A stretch of 22,447 nucleotides of DNA from Cryomorphaceae bacterium (GTDB taxonomy: Bacteria; Bacteroidota; Bacteroidia; Flavobacteriales_D; Crocinitomicaceae), in assembly GCA_027485365.1 (NCBI GenBank), contig JAIXRD010000215.1, positions 1 through 22,447 of the forward strand, given 5' to 3'. The translations under genes and the position numbers were made by a program. A model generated the notes under the pieces. That model saw only the letters and a program-made list of their open reading frames with translations, ran no database searches and was not told where the DNA came from. This document shows positions 1-7,585 of this stretch, piece after piece. Each line of letters starts with the position of its first letter. Within the stretch, counting starts at the first letter, position 1.

Positions 1-623
1 AAATCCGCACCTACATCGGCTGCTTTCGTGTAAATACCTCCACCAACACGCGCAAATAATGCAATTGACTCAGCTCCTAGGGAGAATCCTGCTAAGGTTT
101 CCAATACGATGGTCATGTCTTCCGCATTCGTCCATTTTCCTTGCATGAAAATCTGAAAGAAAATAATGAAAAACCCGGTTAATCCTAATACCGCTAAACC
201 AGCAACACCAAGACCCATTACAGTTCCACCACCAAAAGAAACTTTCAATGCTTGGGGTAATGAAGTACGAGCAGCTTGGGTAGTACGAACGTTTGTTTTG
301 GTCGCAATTTTCATCCCCATGTTTCCAGCTAATGCCGAGAAAATAGCACCGAAAATGAATGCAACAATGATTAATAAATGTGTTTTAACCCCAGGAATAA
401 ACGTAATTCCTGCAAGCACAACACTTGATAATATAACGAAGACAGCGAGTAAACGATACTCTGCTTTTAAAAACGCAAGCGCTCCTTCGTAGATATAATC
501 TGAAATTTCTTTCATTTTTCCATCACCCGCATCTTGTTTCAACACCCATGCGCGTTTCATCGCCATAAAAAGTAATCCAATAAGTGCAAGAACTATTGGT
601 ACATAAATCATCATTGACTCCAT
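1..623 (-). CDS. hppA: Membrane-bound ion-translocating pyrophosphatase, N-terminal part (cut by window edge)
   Basis: Reading the complement from an ATG at 623 gives about 207 residues that stay open to the window edge, so the C-terminal two thirds are missing. The product is a membrane-bound pyrophosphatase, which couples hydrolysis of cytoplasmic PPi to export of H+ or Na+. Visible family landmarks are the first membrane segment (MMIYVPIVLALIGLLF), the loop GNMGMKIATKTNVRTTQAAR, and the highly conserved FARVGGGIYTKAADVGADL, which leads into the PPi/Mg-binding site just beyond the edge. The residues that separate K+-dependent from K+-independent and Na+ from H+ pumps lie outside the window, so ion specificity cannot be called. 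ATG codons at residues 4 and 5 are possible alternative starts. A good Bacteroidota promoter lies about 40 bp upstream. The preceding gene on this strand is an OmpA-like lipoprotein, with no obvious functional link. Confidence 0.95.
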   Translation of the reverse strand, partial: MESMMIYVPIVLALIGLLFMAMKRAWVLKQDAGDGKMKEISDYIYEGALAFLKAEYRLLAVFVILSSVVLAGITFIPGVKTHLLIIVAFIFGAIFSALAGNMGMKIATKTNVRTTQAARTSLPQALKVSFGGGTVMGLGVAGLAVLGLTGFFIIFFQIFMQGKWTNAEDMTIVLETLAGFSLGAESIALFARVGGGIYTKAADVGAD

Positions 624-659
624 TTCTTTAATAAATTAATTTTCAAAAATTTTCGAGGG

Positions 660-690
660 CAAAACTAGCTTTTTTCGCCAAGGTATGCAA
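660..690 (-). promoter_or_regulatory. Predicted promoter of hppA
   Basis: On the minus strand, TTG (690-688) is followed after 20 bases by TAGTTTTG (667-660). This fits the Bacteroidota primary sigma factor consensus TTG-N17-23-TAnnTTTG. It predicts transcription starting about 30 bases before the hppA ATG at 623. I saw no terminator hairpin in the 97-bp gap after the upstream lipoprotein gene, so read-through from that gene is also possible. Confidence 0.6.
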
Positions 691-720
691 GTACGCAGGG
701 AAGGATTAAAAAGTTACAGC

Positions 721-1686
721 TTAGTCGTTTGAAATAATATCAAACAATTCATCTAAATCTGGAGAGATTATAATCTCAATTCGTCGGTTCTTTGCCTTAT
801 CTGCAGGATCTACCGGCTGAAATTCGCTTCGACCTGCGGCAACGATTCGCGTAGGGTTCATTTTTGAATTAGCAAGTAAAATTTCAACCACTGATGTTGC
901 GCGTAGAACGGATAACTCCCAATTGTTTCGTGGAATGGCCGCGCTTGAAAGCTTATCCGTATCCGTATGGCCTTCCACAACGATTTCCAAATCAGACTCG
1001 GTTTCTAAGGCCTTGCCAATTTGTAATAAGGCACTTTTTCCCTCTGCTTCAACCACAATACTTCCTGATTTAAACAAGAGTTTCGCTTCCATACTCACGT
1101 AAATCTTTCCATTTTTCTGTTCTACTTTTAGGCCTTGATTTTCAAATCCTATCAGCGCATCGGTAACTTTTTTCTTCAAGGCTTTGAGCGCATCTTCTTG
1201 TCGTTTCAATAGTTCCTCAAGTTCATTTACACGCTGCTCACGCTCTTCTAGTAACTTCTGTTTTGTTTTCAATTCAGCCTCAAGACTCACAAGCTCTTCT
1301 GATTTTTTCTGAAGTTCGATGTTCTTCTGCTCAAGTTGTTTTTGAAGAACGGAAGCTTCTTTTGCTCCGGTTGACTTATATTTCTCGAATGTTTTAGTGA
1401 GTTCATCCAATTCTTTCATGGACTTACTCAATTCCCTAGATAAGGTTCGTAGGGTTGTTCCTAATTTCGTAGTATCTGCTTTTAACGAGCTAGCTTCTTT
1501 TTTCAACGCATCCACATTGGATTGAAGCTCCATCACTTTGGCTTCATAATCTTGATTGCTTTGTTTCATTTTCTCTAGTTCTTCCGCACAAATCTTTTGT
1601 TGCGCTTCTAAGGCTTTAAACTTTTTTGAGGAAACACATGCGGAGGCAAGGGCCAACAAGACAAAAAACAAAACAGACTTTTTCAT
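721..1686 (-). CDS. OmpA-family lipoprotein with long coiled coil
   Basis: 321 residues from ATG 1686; an in-frame TTG at 1710 would add eight residues ahead of the signal peptide and is less likely. Residues 1-16 form a lipoprotein signal ending in a lipobox-like ASA-C, with lipidated Cys17 predicted. Residues about 25-190 are rich in Glu, Lys, Leu and Gln in heptad-like pattern and should form a long coiled coil. The C-terminal 120 residues are an OmpA/MotB peptidoglycan-binding domain, with LLFKSGS at its start, the core VVEGHTDTD, the NNWELSVLRA segment, and AAGRSEFQP followed by KAKNRRIEI. Family knowledge suggests an outer-membrane-anchored protein tying the envelope to peptidoglycan, with the coiled coil as spacer or partner-binding rod. 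No specific partner is encoded next to it. Confidence 0.9.
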   Translation of the reverse strand: MKKSVLFFVLLALASACVSSKKFKALEAQQKICAEELEKMKQSNQDYEAKVMELQSNVDALKKEASSLKADTTKLGTTLRTLSRELSKSMKELDELTKTFEKYKSTGAKEASVLQKQLEQKNIELQKKSEELVSLEAELKTKQKLLEEREQRVNELEELLKRQEDALKALKKKVTDALIGFENQGLKVEQKNGKIYVSMEAKLLFKSGSIVVEAEGKSALLQIGKALETESDLEIVVEGHTDTDKLSSAAIPRNNWELSVLRATSVVEILLANSKMNPTRIVAAGRSEFQPVDPADKAKNRRIEIIISPDLDELFDIISND

Positions 1687-1785
1687 ACGATTAGTTTTTA
1701 CAAAAATCAAGCTTTCCTCGATGTAAAATCGGAAGAAGCCCTTGAGTTTTTAACACTCATACTTTAATTGCTTTGTCAATGTGTT

Positions 1786-1793
1786 TAACTTTG
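1786..1793 (+). promoter_or_regulatory. Predicted -7 box for pnuC
   Basis: TAACTTTG matches the TAnnTTTG box and ends only 7 bases before the pnuC ATG at 1801. No well-spaced TTG -33 element is obvious: the nearest TTG, at 1768-1770, leaves only 15 bases. If the box is used, the 5' leader would be a few bases at most. Confidence 0.5.
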
Positions 1794-1800
1794 ACACCTA

Positions 1801-2334
1801 ATGCCAACGATTTTATTCCTCTTAGAACTTCTTGCTTCCTTATTAGGAGTAGTTTACATTATCCTAATCGCCCAAAAAAATGCCTTTGGTTGGCTTGCAG
1901 GGATTATTTCGTGTGCGATTTTTGCTGTTTTATGCATGGAATCCGACTTAATGAGTCAAGGCATCATTCAACTGGTTAATGTAGTGATGGGAGTATGGGG
2001 TTGGATGCAATGGCATAAGCAGGTGATTCCGGTGAAATCCTTTCCGAAATTGCGTTTTATTTTTTGGGCTGCTTTACCTGTGTGTTATGTTGGTTCTATG
2101 GTCTGTTTCCCTTGGTTAGATTGGTCTGCTCGTTTAGATCAAATCGCTTTGATTTATTCCATAGTTGCAACCTTGTTAACTGTTCGAATGATTCAACAAA
2201 ATTGGCTGTTGTGGCTTATTGTTAATGGCATTACAGCAATAACAGCCTTCTCGAACGAGCTCTATTTCTATGCGGGCTTATCCGTTGTTTATTTTGGTGT
2301 TTCACTTTATGGGATGTATCAATGGAGAAAATAA
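1801..2334 (+). CDS. pnuC: PnuC-type nicotinamide riboside transporter
   Basis: 177 residues, strongly hydrophobic, with about six to seven membrane segments. PnuC proteins facilitate uptake of nicotinamide riboside, which is trapped inside the cell by phosphorylation. Family features visible include NAFGWLAGIISCAIFA near residues 27-42, the aromatic WGWMQWHK at 66-73, NWLLWLIVNG at 134-143, and the closing YGMYQWRK. Segments near residues 54-73 and 158-177 resemble each other (VWGWMQWHK against LYGMYQWRK), as expected from the family's internal three-helix repeat. The length is slightly short but usual for Bacteroidota PnuC. The stop codon overlaps the next gene's start by 13 bases; that gene encodes the matching kinase, so transport and trapping are probably translated together. 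ATG 1801 is the only sensible start ahead of the first helix. Confidence 0.92.
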   Translation: MPTILFLLELLASLLGVVYIILIAQKNAFGWLAGIISCAIFAVLCMESDLMSQGIIQLVNVVMGVWGWMQWHKQVIPVKSFPKLRFIFWAALPVCYVGSMVCFPWLDWSARLDQIALIYSIVATLLTVRMIQQNWLLWLIVNGITAITAFSNELYFYAGLSVVYFGVSLYGMYQWRK

Positions 2335-2828
2335 CTCAAGCAATCTTCCGAATTGCGTTTACTGGCCCTGAATGCAGTGGGAAATCCACGCTATCGCAAT
2401 GGCTTTCAACCGAGCTCAACCTTCCCTGTGTTCCGGAATTTGCACGCACCTATTTAGCAGAAAATCCAAGCTATTCTCGCGAAGATTTATACGCAATCGC
2501 AGCGGGTCAATTTTCCCAAAATCATGAACATGAGCGATGCATTTGTGACACAGAAATGACTGTTATGCGCATTTGGGATCAGGTGAAATATGGAGAAATT
2601 TCAACGCTTATTGAGGATTTAACCTTGTCTGAATCTTACACCACCTTGTTCGTGTGTAAACCCGATTTCCCCTGGGAAGAAGACCCCTTGAGAGAGCACC
2701 CTGAAGCACGGAATGAACTCTTCGAGCTGTATCTTCAAGACTTAAAGATTCGACAAGTGCCTTATCATATGCTAGAGGGTTCATTGGAAGAAAGAAAATC
2801 TCGGATTTTAAGTCTAATTACTCGTTGA
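2322..2828 (+). CDS. NadR-type ribosylnicotinamide kinase-like ATPase
   Basis: 168 residues forming a stand-alone P-loop kinase domain like the C-terminal half of NadR (AAA_28 type). The Walker A motif GPECSGKST is at residues 15-23, followed by VPEFARTYL at 37-45, a family signature, and CDTEMTVMRIWDQVKYG at 75-91, with Asp76 probably the Walker-B-like metal ligand. The role inferred is ATP-dependent phosphorylation of nicotinamide riboside to NMN. The NMN adenylyltransferase and DNA-binding domains of enterobacterial NadR are absent, so it cannot be a complete NadR. Overlap with pnuC supports the salvage role and suggests translational coupling. A related reading is a generic nucleoside/nucleotide kinase, but the pnuC linkage argues for NR kinase activity. 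Confidence 0.88.
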   Translation: MEKITQAIFRIAFTGPECSGKSTLSQWLSTELNLPCVPEFARTYLAENPSYSREDLYAIAAGQFSQNHEHERCICDTEMTVMRIWDQVKYGEISTLIEDLTLSESYTTLFVCKPDFPWEEDPLREHPEARNELFELYLQDLKIRQVPYHMLEGSLEERKSRILSLITR

Positions 2829-2833
2829 TTCGG

Positions 2834-2841
2834 TACCTTTG
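2834..2841 (+). promoter_or_regulatory. Predicted -7 box for the SCO gene
   Basis: TACCTTTG matches TAnnTTTG and sits in the 17-bp gap between the kinase stop (2826-2828) and the SCO ATG (2846), ending only four bases before that ATG. A canonical TTG about 19 bases upstream is not present. It predicts a leaderless or nearly leaderless SCO mRNA independent of pnuC. Confidence 0.5.
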
Positions 2842-2845
2842 TCGT

Positions 2846-3508
2846 ATGAAACGCTTAGTCTTTATTGCCTTAATTTTGGTCATTGCGATTCCAATTGCAT
2901 ACTTCATGGTTAACCAAGCCAACACGCCTAATTTACCCTTCATCAATCCTACGGACGTGCAATCTGAAATGGTTGATTCCAGTGTACAACACATTGGTCG
3001 AAATCACAAAATTGGTGCGTTTAACCTGCTTGACGAACAAAGCAAAGTCATTACCGATAACGTAATCGAAGGAAAAGTATGTGTCGCGGAATATTTCTTT
3101 ACGACCTGTGGTAGCATCTGCCCAATTATGAATAAGCAAATGCAACGTGTCCAAGCCGCATTCAAAGGAAATTCAACATTTGAAATCTTAAGCTTTACAG
3201 TAGACCCAGAAAATGACGGTCCAGAACAAATGTTGGTCTATGCCAAAGGGCACGGATATCAACCCGGTCAATGGCACTTTATTACAGGAGACAAAAAAGA
3301 CCTTTATTCCCTGGCAAGGACCTCGTTTTTTGTCCTAAAACCTGCTGAAGCAGAGAATCTTGGGGATGCCGGAAGCGATTTTATTCATACGAACAATTTT
3401 GTTTTAATTGATCAAGACCGGCATATAAGAGGGTATTATGACGGTACGAATGCAGCAGAGGTGGATCAGCTCATCTTGGATATTGAAAAATTACTCGAAC
3501 CCAAGTAG
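2846..3508 (+). CDS. SCO1/SenC family copper chaperone / thioredoxin-fold protein
   Basis: 220 residues from ATG 2846, chosen because it puts the hydrophobic anchor right at the N-terminus; a TTG at 2825 would add seven residues and overlap the promoter box. Residues 4-22 form a single membrane anchor or signal. The periplasmic thioredoxin-like domain carries the copper-binding CGSIC (CxxxC) at Cys88 and Cys92, the SFTVDPENDGP segment at 116-126, and the conserved distal His181 in DFIHTNNFVLID. These three ligands are what SCO proteins use to bind copper and deliver it to the CuA centre of cytochrome c oxidase. No oxidase subunit gene is in the window, so the client is unknown; some SCO proteins act mainly in redox defence. 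The next gene starts 30 bp downstream on the same strand. Confidence 0.93.
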   Translation: MKRLVFIALILVIAIPIAYFMVNQANTPNLPFINPTDVQSEMVDSSVQHIGRNHKIGAFNLLDEQSKVITDNVIEGKVCVAEYFFTTCGSICPIMNKQMQRVQAAFKGNSTFEILSFTVDPENDGPEQMLVYAKGHGYQPGQWHFITGDKKDLYSLARTSFFVLKPAEAENLGDAGSDFIHTNNFVLIDQDRHIRGYYDGTNAAEVDQLILDIEKLLEPK

Positions 3509-3538
3509 AAAATCCATATTTTTTGGTAATTTCAGCGA

Positions 3539-6500
3539 GTGAAACGGTATCTATTCATAGCCTTTATTTATCTAATTTCAGCGTTTGCCTTATTTGGTCA
3601 ATCCTATCAGGGCAATCAAAAAGTGCATGCCAAACCGGCTAAAGCTGCAGGCTGTGCTCCGCCAACCACAACTTCATTTTTAGAATTAAATAACGTGCGC
3701 GCCATGGTGCATACGGCCGGGAATTTATGGCAAATTCCGGGGCAAAACTTTTCACAATACGAAGTCCCTAAGAACTCAGGAATCATGGCCTTGTTTACAG
3801 CTGCCTTATGGCTTGGAGGAACCGACGTAAATAACCAGCTTAAGCTCGCAGCCCTTCGATATCGTAATGGTCAAGATTATTGGACGGGTCCCTTGTCGCA
3901 AGTTTTAGCAGAAACTAGTTATGAGGAATGCGATAAGTACGACCGACACTTTATAAGTTCAAAAGACGAAATCCGGGAATTTAATGCATGGTTCGAAGCG
4001 GGATTAGCCGATCAACAATATGGCACGAACACTCAAGCTACGTTGTTTCCTAATTATCAAGTGCCTGAAATTATTAAAACATGGCCCGCACATGGGAATG
4101 TCTCCTTAGGTCAAGACTATTACTTGGCACCCTTTTATGATTTTAACGACGATGGGCATTACGATTGGCATGATGGAGATTACCCGTGGTACGACATAAA
4201 GCAAGATAAGCAGTGTAATGTGGATCGAGATGTATCTCTTTATGGGGATAAGAACTTTTGGTGGATTATGAACGATAAGGGGAATATCCATACCGAAACG
4301 GGTGCAGATCCCATTGGAATGGAAATCCGGGCTCAAGCCTTTGCCTTTGCTTCAAATGATGAAGTAAATAACATGACCTTTTACAACTACGTGCTCATTA
4401 ATCGAGGAACACAAACCTTATATAATACATACTTTGGTTTCTTCACGGACGGTGCGCTTGGAGATCCGTATGATGACTATGTGGGTTGTGATGTCATGCG
4501 TGGCTTGGGTTACTATTACAACGGGGACAACTTTGATGGAGACAACTCGGGGTATAAAGGCTATGGATATTCCCCGCCAGCTGTGGGAGTAGACTTTTTT
4601 GAAGGACCTTATCAAGACGATGATGGTATTGATAATGCCTACGGCATTGGATTGAATGAAGCGTTAAATGGCATTGGTTATGGAGACGGAATCATAGATA
4701 ACGAACGCTTTGGAATGCGTCGATTCTTGTATTATTCAAATACAACGAACGGGGCAAACATCAACCAAACCGACCCGATCGCTGCCTCAGATTATTACAA
4801 TTACCTGAAGGGATATTGGAAGGATGGAACCAAGTTTGTGTATGGTGGAAGTGGTCATATTTCGGATCCTGAGGCCGATCCAAACACCCCGTGCGATTTT
4901 ATGTTTCCGGGAACTTCCGATTTCATGGGATGGGGAACGGGCGGAGTCATTAAACCAAACTGGACTGAACAAACGGCCAATAACACACCAAATGATCGCC
5001 GATTTGTAGAAAGTGCGGGACCTTTCGTGCTTAAGCCCGGAGCCGTGAACAACATCACCGTGGGGGTTGTCTGGGCTCGCTCAAACGGTGGAGACCCGTT
5101 TACCTCTGTAGAATCTTTGCGACGTGCCGACGATAAAGCCCAGGCGCTATTCGAAAATTGTTTCAAGGTGATGGATGCCCCGCATGCACCCAACTTAGAA
5201 ATCCAAGAATTAAATAATGAACTCATCCTTTACCTATCTAACCCCATCAACTCGAATAATTATCAAGAAAAATATCAGGAGAACGACCCCTTCATTGTGT
5301 CAAATAATCCAAATGCTGATAAAACATTTCGATTCCAAGGATATCAAATTTTTCAGTTAGTTAATAATCAGGTTGCCCTCTCCGACTTGAGTAATCCACT
5401 CAAATCCAGGTTGGTGGCTCAATGCGACATTAAAGACAATGTTTCGCGCATTATCAACTTCGAATTTGATGAAGAACTCGGATTTAGTGTGCCGAAAGAA
5501 CGGGTTAATGGAGAAAACAAAGGGATTCGCCACAGCTTCAAAGTAACGAACGATTTATTCGCGCAAGGGCAATCAAAATTGGTGAATTTCAAGAAATACT
5601 ACTACATGGCAGTTTCTTATGCCTACAACAATTACGAAACATACAATCAGAATGACCCCTTAAGCCTGAATGGGCAAAAAATGCCTTATATCGCAAGTCG
5701 AAAAAGTGCCATGGGTGAAGTGAAGGTAATGGAAGGGGTACCCCATAATCCAATGCCTGAGGCTGATGGTACGTACCAACAAATAAGCTATGGGTCTACA
5801 CCTAGAATTACGCGCTTAGATGGATATGGAAACGGAAACCGATCCCTAGAATTTACAGAGGCTACCTTAAATACTATCCTGAATACGGGGTTCATGGAAG
5901 ATCCAGAGTATGAGTATGGGCAAGGTCCTGTTAACATCAAAGTGGTTGACCCATTAAACTTGAAAGGTGGTTATTTTGAGTGTCGATTCAGAAACTATAC
6001 ACCAACCTCACCGGGCAATGCGGCAGATAGCGCCAGTTGGGTTATTTATCGCTACGATACCAAAGGCGGAACGATTCAAGATTCGGTAAGTTCGGAGCTT
6101 ACCATTGCAGGGGATAATGAACAAATCATACCGGCATGGGGTATATCGGTTCAAATCCACCAAGAAAACTATTATTTCCCTTCAGGATCTGGCAACATTA
6201 CAGCGAAAAGCACGAACATGATTGAGTCTTCAATGACTTTTGCGGACTCGTCTGAACGTTGGCTTACGGGTGTCAAAGACAACGATGCATTTTTTCCAAC
6301 CAACTGGATCCGCTCGGGAATTTATGGGCCAGAAACTAATAATGCTGACCCAGGATATGATTGCTTAGATAATGTTCAGGCATATTTAGACCCGTGCAAT
6401 TACCCGGATGAAATTGGTGTCGACCCCAACCAAGCCTTTGAAAATGTTCTCGAAGGCATTATTGCACCGCACCGATTAACAGGATATGAGGCCGATTTTA

Positions 6501-7585
6501 TGCCAATAACATATTGTGGAACATTTAGTGGGTCTTCGCGCACGAATGCATCGATTTCGTTCTTACCCAGTGTGAACATTGTAATCACCAGCGATAAGAG
6601 CAAGTGGACGCGATGTCCGGTAGTTGAATTGGGTCGAACCGCTGGGTTAAATGTGGGTGCTGCTGTTCCTGGGGGGTTGAGAAAAAGCCCAAGTGTAGAC
6701 AAATTCGGAAATCCGGATGGTACGGGTACCGGAATGGGATGGTTCCCAGGGTATGCGGTAGATTTAGAATCGGGTGCTCGTTTGTACATGGCCTTTGGAG
6801 AGAATTCGTTTCTTGGCGGGGAAAACGGTGCAGACATGGTTTGGAATCCAACAGAGCGTTTAGTGAGTAATATAGGCACCCCACTTATGGGAGGAATGCA
6901 TCCAATCTATGTATTTAGTTACCACCAAAAGTCAATTAACGGGTACAACTCAAGCTTTGACTTCCCCGCGTATGTTCCATCCCAAGGGGAGAATAACGCA
7001 ACGAACGTAGCGTTTCAAAAATACTTAGAGGTGGAATTGAACAATGCACAAGCTAAGCGTGATTTATACGGTAGTTTGACTTGGATTTCTTACCCACTGT
7101 TGGCGCCAGGTCAAAGCCTTCTTTCAACTGATGTTACCATCAAGTTACGCATTAACAAAGAGTACAAGAACTTCACAGCAACGGGTGACAACGGTGGTAA
7201 GCCCATGTATGGGTGGTCGATGGATGAGATTGCCACAGAAGTTGGGTCGCATGATGCGCTGAAGGAAGGATTAAAATTAATCAATGTCGTTCCTAACCCA
7301 TACTTTGCTTACTCCGACTATGAGCGCACCAAGTTGGATACTAAGGTAAAAATCACAAACTTACCAGAGCGCTGCACCATAACCATATATAATGCACAAG
7401 GCAAGCGTTTAAGGCAATTCAAGAAAGACAGCCCGATTACCTATCAAGATTGGAACCTGTGCAATGAGGCAAGCATTCCGGTTTCCGGGGGCGTTTACTT
7501 GATTCATGTAGATGTTCCTGGGGTAGGCGAAGTGGTACTGAAATCCTTTGTCGCGATGCGAATTCCAGATTTAGAGAATTTATAA
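3539..7585 (+). CDS. Large acidic secreted protein with T9SS-type C-terminal domain
   Basis: 1348 residues from a GTG start; the GTG is chosen because residues 1-20 then form a good signal peptide (MKRYLFIAFIYLISAFALFG), and the next Met is at residue 56. The N-terminal region has NNVRAMVHTAGNLW, YEVPKNSGIMALF and ALWLGGTDVNNQLKLAALRY, which I recognise as a recurrent but functionally uncharacterised family of Bacteroidota secreted proteins. Acidic clusters resembling calcium loops follow: DFNDDGHYDWHDGDYPW at 201-217, NGDNFDGDNSGYKGYGY at 328-344, PYQDDDGIDN at 357-366. The last 100 residues start with VVPNPYFAYSDYE, continue with TITIYNAQGKRLRQF and end with GGVYLIHVDVPG, a variant type A sorting domain for export through T9SS. 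I see no catalytic motif. Surface or secreted, probably calcium-stabilised; function unknown. Its stop overlaps the stop of the convergent kinase gene. Confidence 0.85.
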   Translation: MKRYLFIAFIYLISAFALFGQSYQGNQKVHAKPAKAAGCAPPTTTSFLELNNVRAMVHTAGNLWQIPGQNFSQYEVPKNSGIMALFTAALWLGGTDVNNQLKLAALRYRNGQDYWTGPLSQVLAETSYEECDKYDRHFISSKDEIREFNAWFEAGLADQQYGTNTQATLFPNYQVPEIIKTWPAHGNVSLGQDYYLAPFYDFNDDGHYDWHDGDYPWYDIKQDKQCNVDRDVSLYGDKNFWWIMNDKGNIHTETGADPIGMEIRAQAFAFASNDEVNNMTFYNYVLINRGTQTLYNTYFGFFTDGALGDPYDDYVGCDVMRGLGYYYNGDNFDGDNSGYKGYGYSPPAVGVDFFEGPYQDDDGIDNAYGIGLNEALNGIGYGDGIIDNERFGMRRFLYYSNTTNGANINQTDPIAASDYYNYLKGYWKDGTKFVYGGSGHISDPEADPNTPCDFMFPGTSDFMGWGTGGVIKPNWTEQTANNTPNDRRFVESAGPFVLKPGAVNNITVGVVWARSNGGDPFTSVESLRRADDKAQALFENCFKVMDAPHAPNLEIQELNNELILYLSNPINSNNYQEKYQENDPFIVSNNPNADKTFRFQGYQIFQLVNNQVALSDLSNPLKSRLVAQCDIKDNVSRIINFEFDEELGFSVPKERVNGENKGIRHSFKVTNDLFAQGQSKLVNFKKYYYMAVSYAYNNYETYNQNDPLSLNGQKMPYIASRKSAMGEVKVMEGVPHNPMPEADGTYQQISYGSTPRITRLDGYGNGNRSLEFTEATLNTILNTGFMEDPEYEYGQGPVNIKVVDPLNLKGGYFECRFRNYTPTSPGNAADSASWVIYRYDTKGGTIQDSVSSELTIAGDNEQIIPAWGISVQIHQENYYFPSGSGNITAKSTNMIESSMTFADSSERWLTGVKDNDAFFPTNWIRSGIYGPETNNADPGYDCLDNVQAYLDPCNYPDEIGVDPNQAFENVLEGIIAPHRLTGYEADFMPITYCGTFSGSSRTNASISFLPSVNIVITSDKSKWTRCPVVELGRTAGLNVGAAVPGGLRKSPSVDKFGNPDGTGTGMGWFPGYAVDLESGARLYMAFGENSFLGGENGADMVWNPTERLVSNIGTPLMGGMHPIYVFSYHQKSINGYNSSFDFPAYVPSQGENNATNVAFQKYLEVELNNAQAKRDLYGSLTWISYPLLAPGQSLLSTDVTIKLRINKEYKNFTATGDNGGKPMYGWSMDEIATEVGSHDALKEGLKLINVVPNPYFAYSDYERTKLDTKVKITNLPERCTITIYNAQGKRLRQFKKDSPITYQDWNLCNEASIPVSGGVYLIHVDVPGVGEVVLKSFVAMRIPDLENL

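Noticed and set aside
166..492. Plus-strand open frame of 108 codons at the left end
   Set aside because: It is antisense to the hppA reading frame, whose translation matches conserved pyrophosphatase motifs; this frame is an opposite-strand shadow.
1687..1720. GATTTTTG upstream of the OmpA-lipoprotein gene on the minus strand
   Set aside because: It lacks the TA of the -7 consensus and has no TTG at proper spacing; I could not place this gene's promoter.
1743..1759. Small inverted repeat TGAGT-N7-ACTCA between the OmpA gene and pnuC
   Set aside because: Five-bp arms in AT-rich sequence are expected by chance; too weak for an operator or terminator call.
3517..3533. Possible promoter boxes (TATTTTTTG, TAATTTCA) ahead of the 1348-residue protein gene
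   Set aside because: Neither matches TAnnTTTG in correct spacing; the gene may be co-transcribed with the SCO gene 30 bp upstream.
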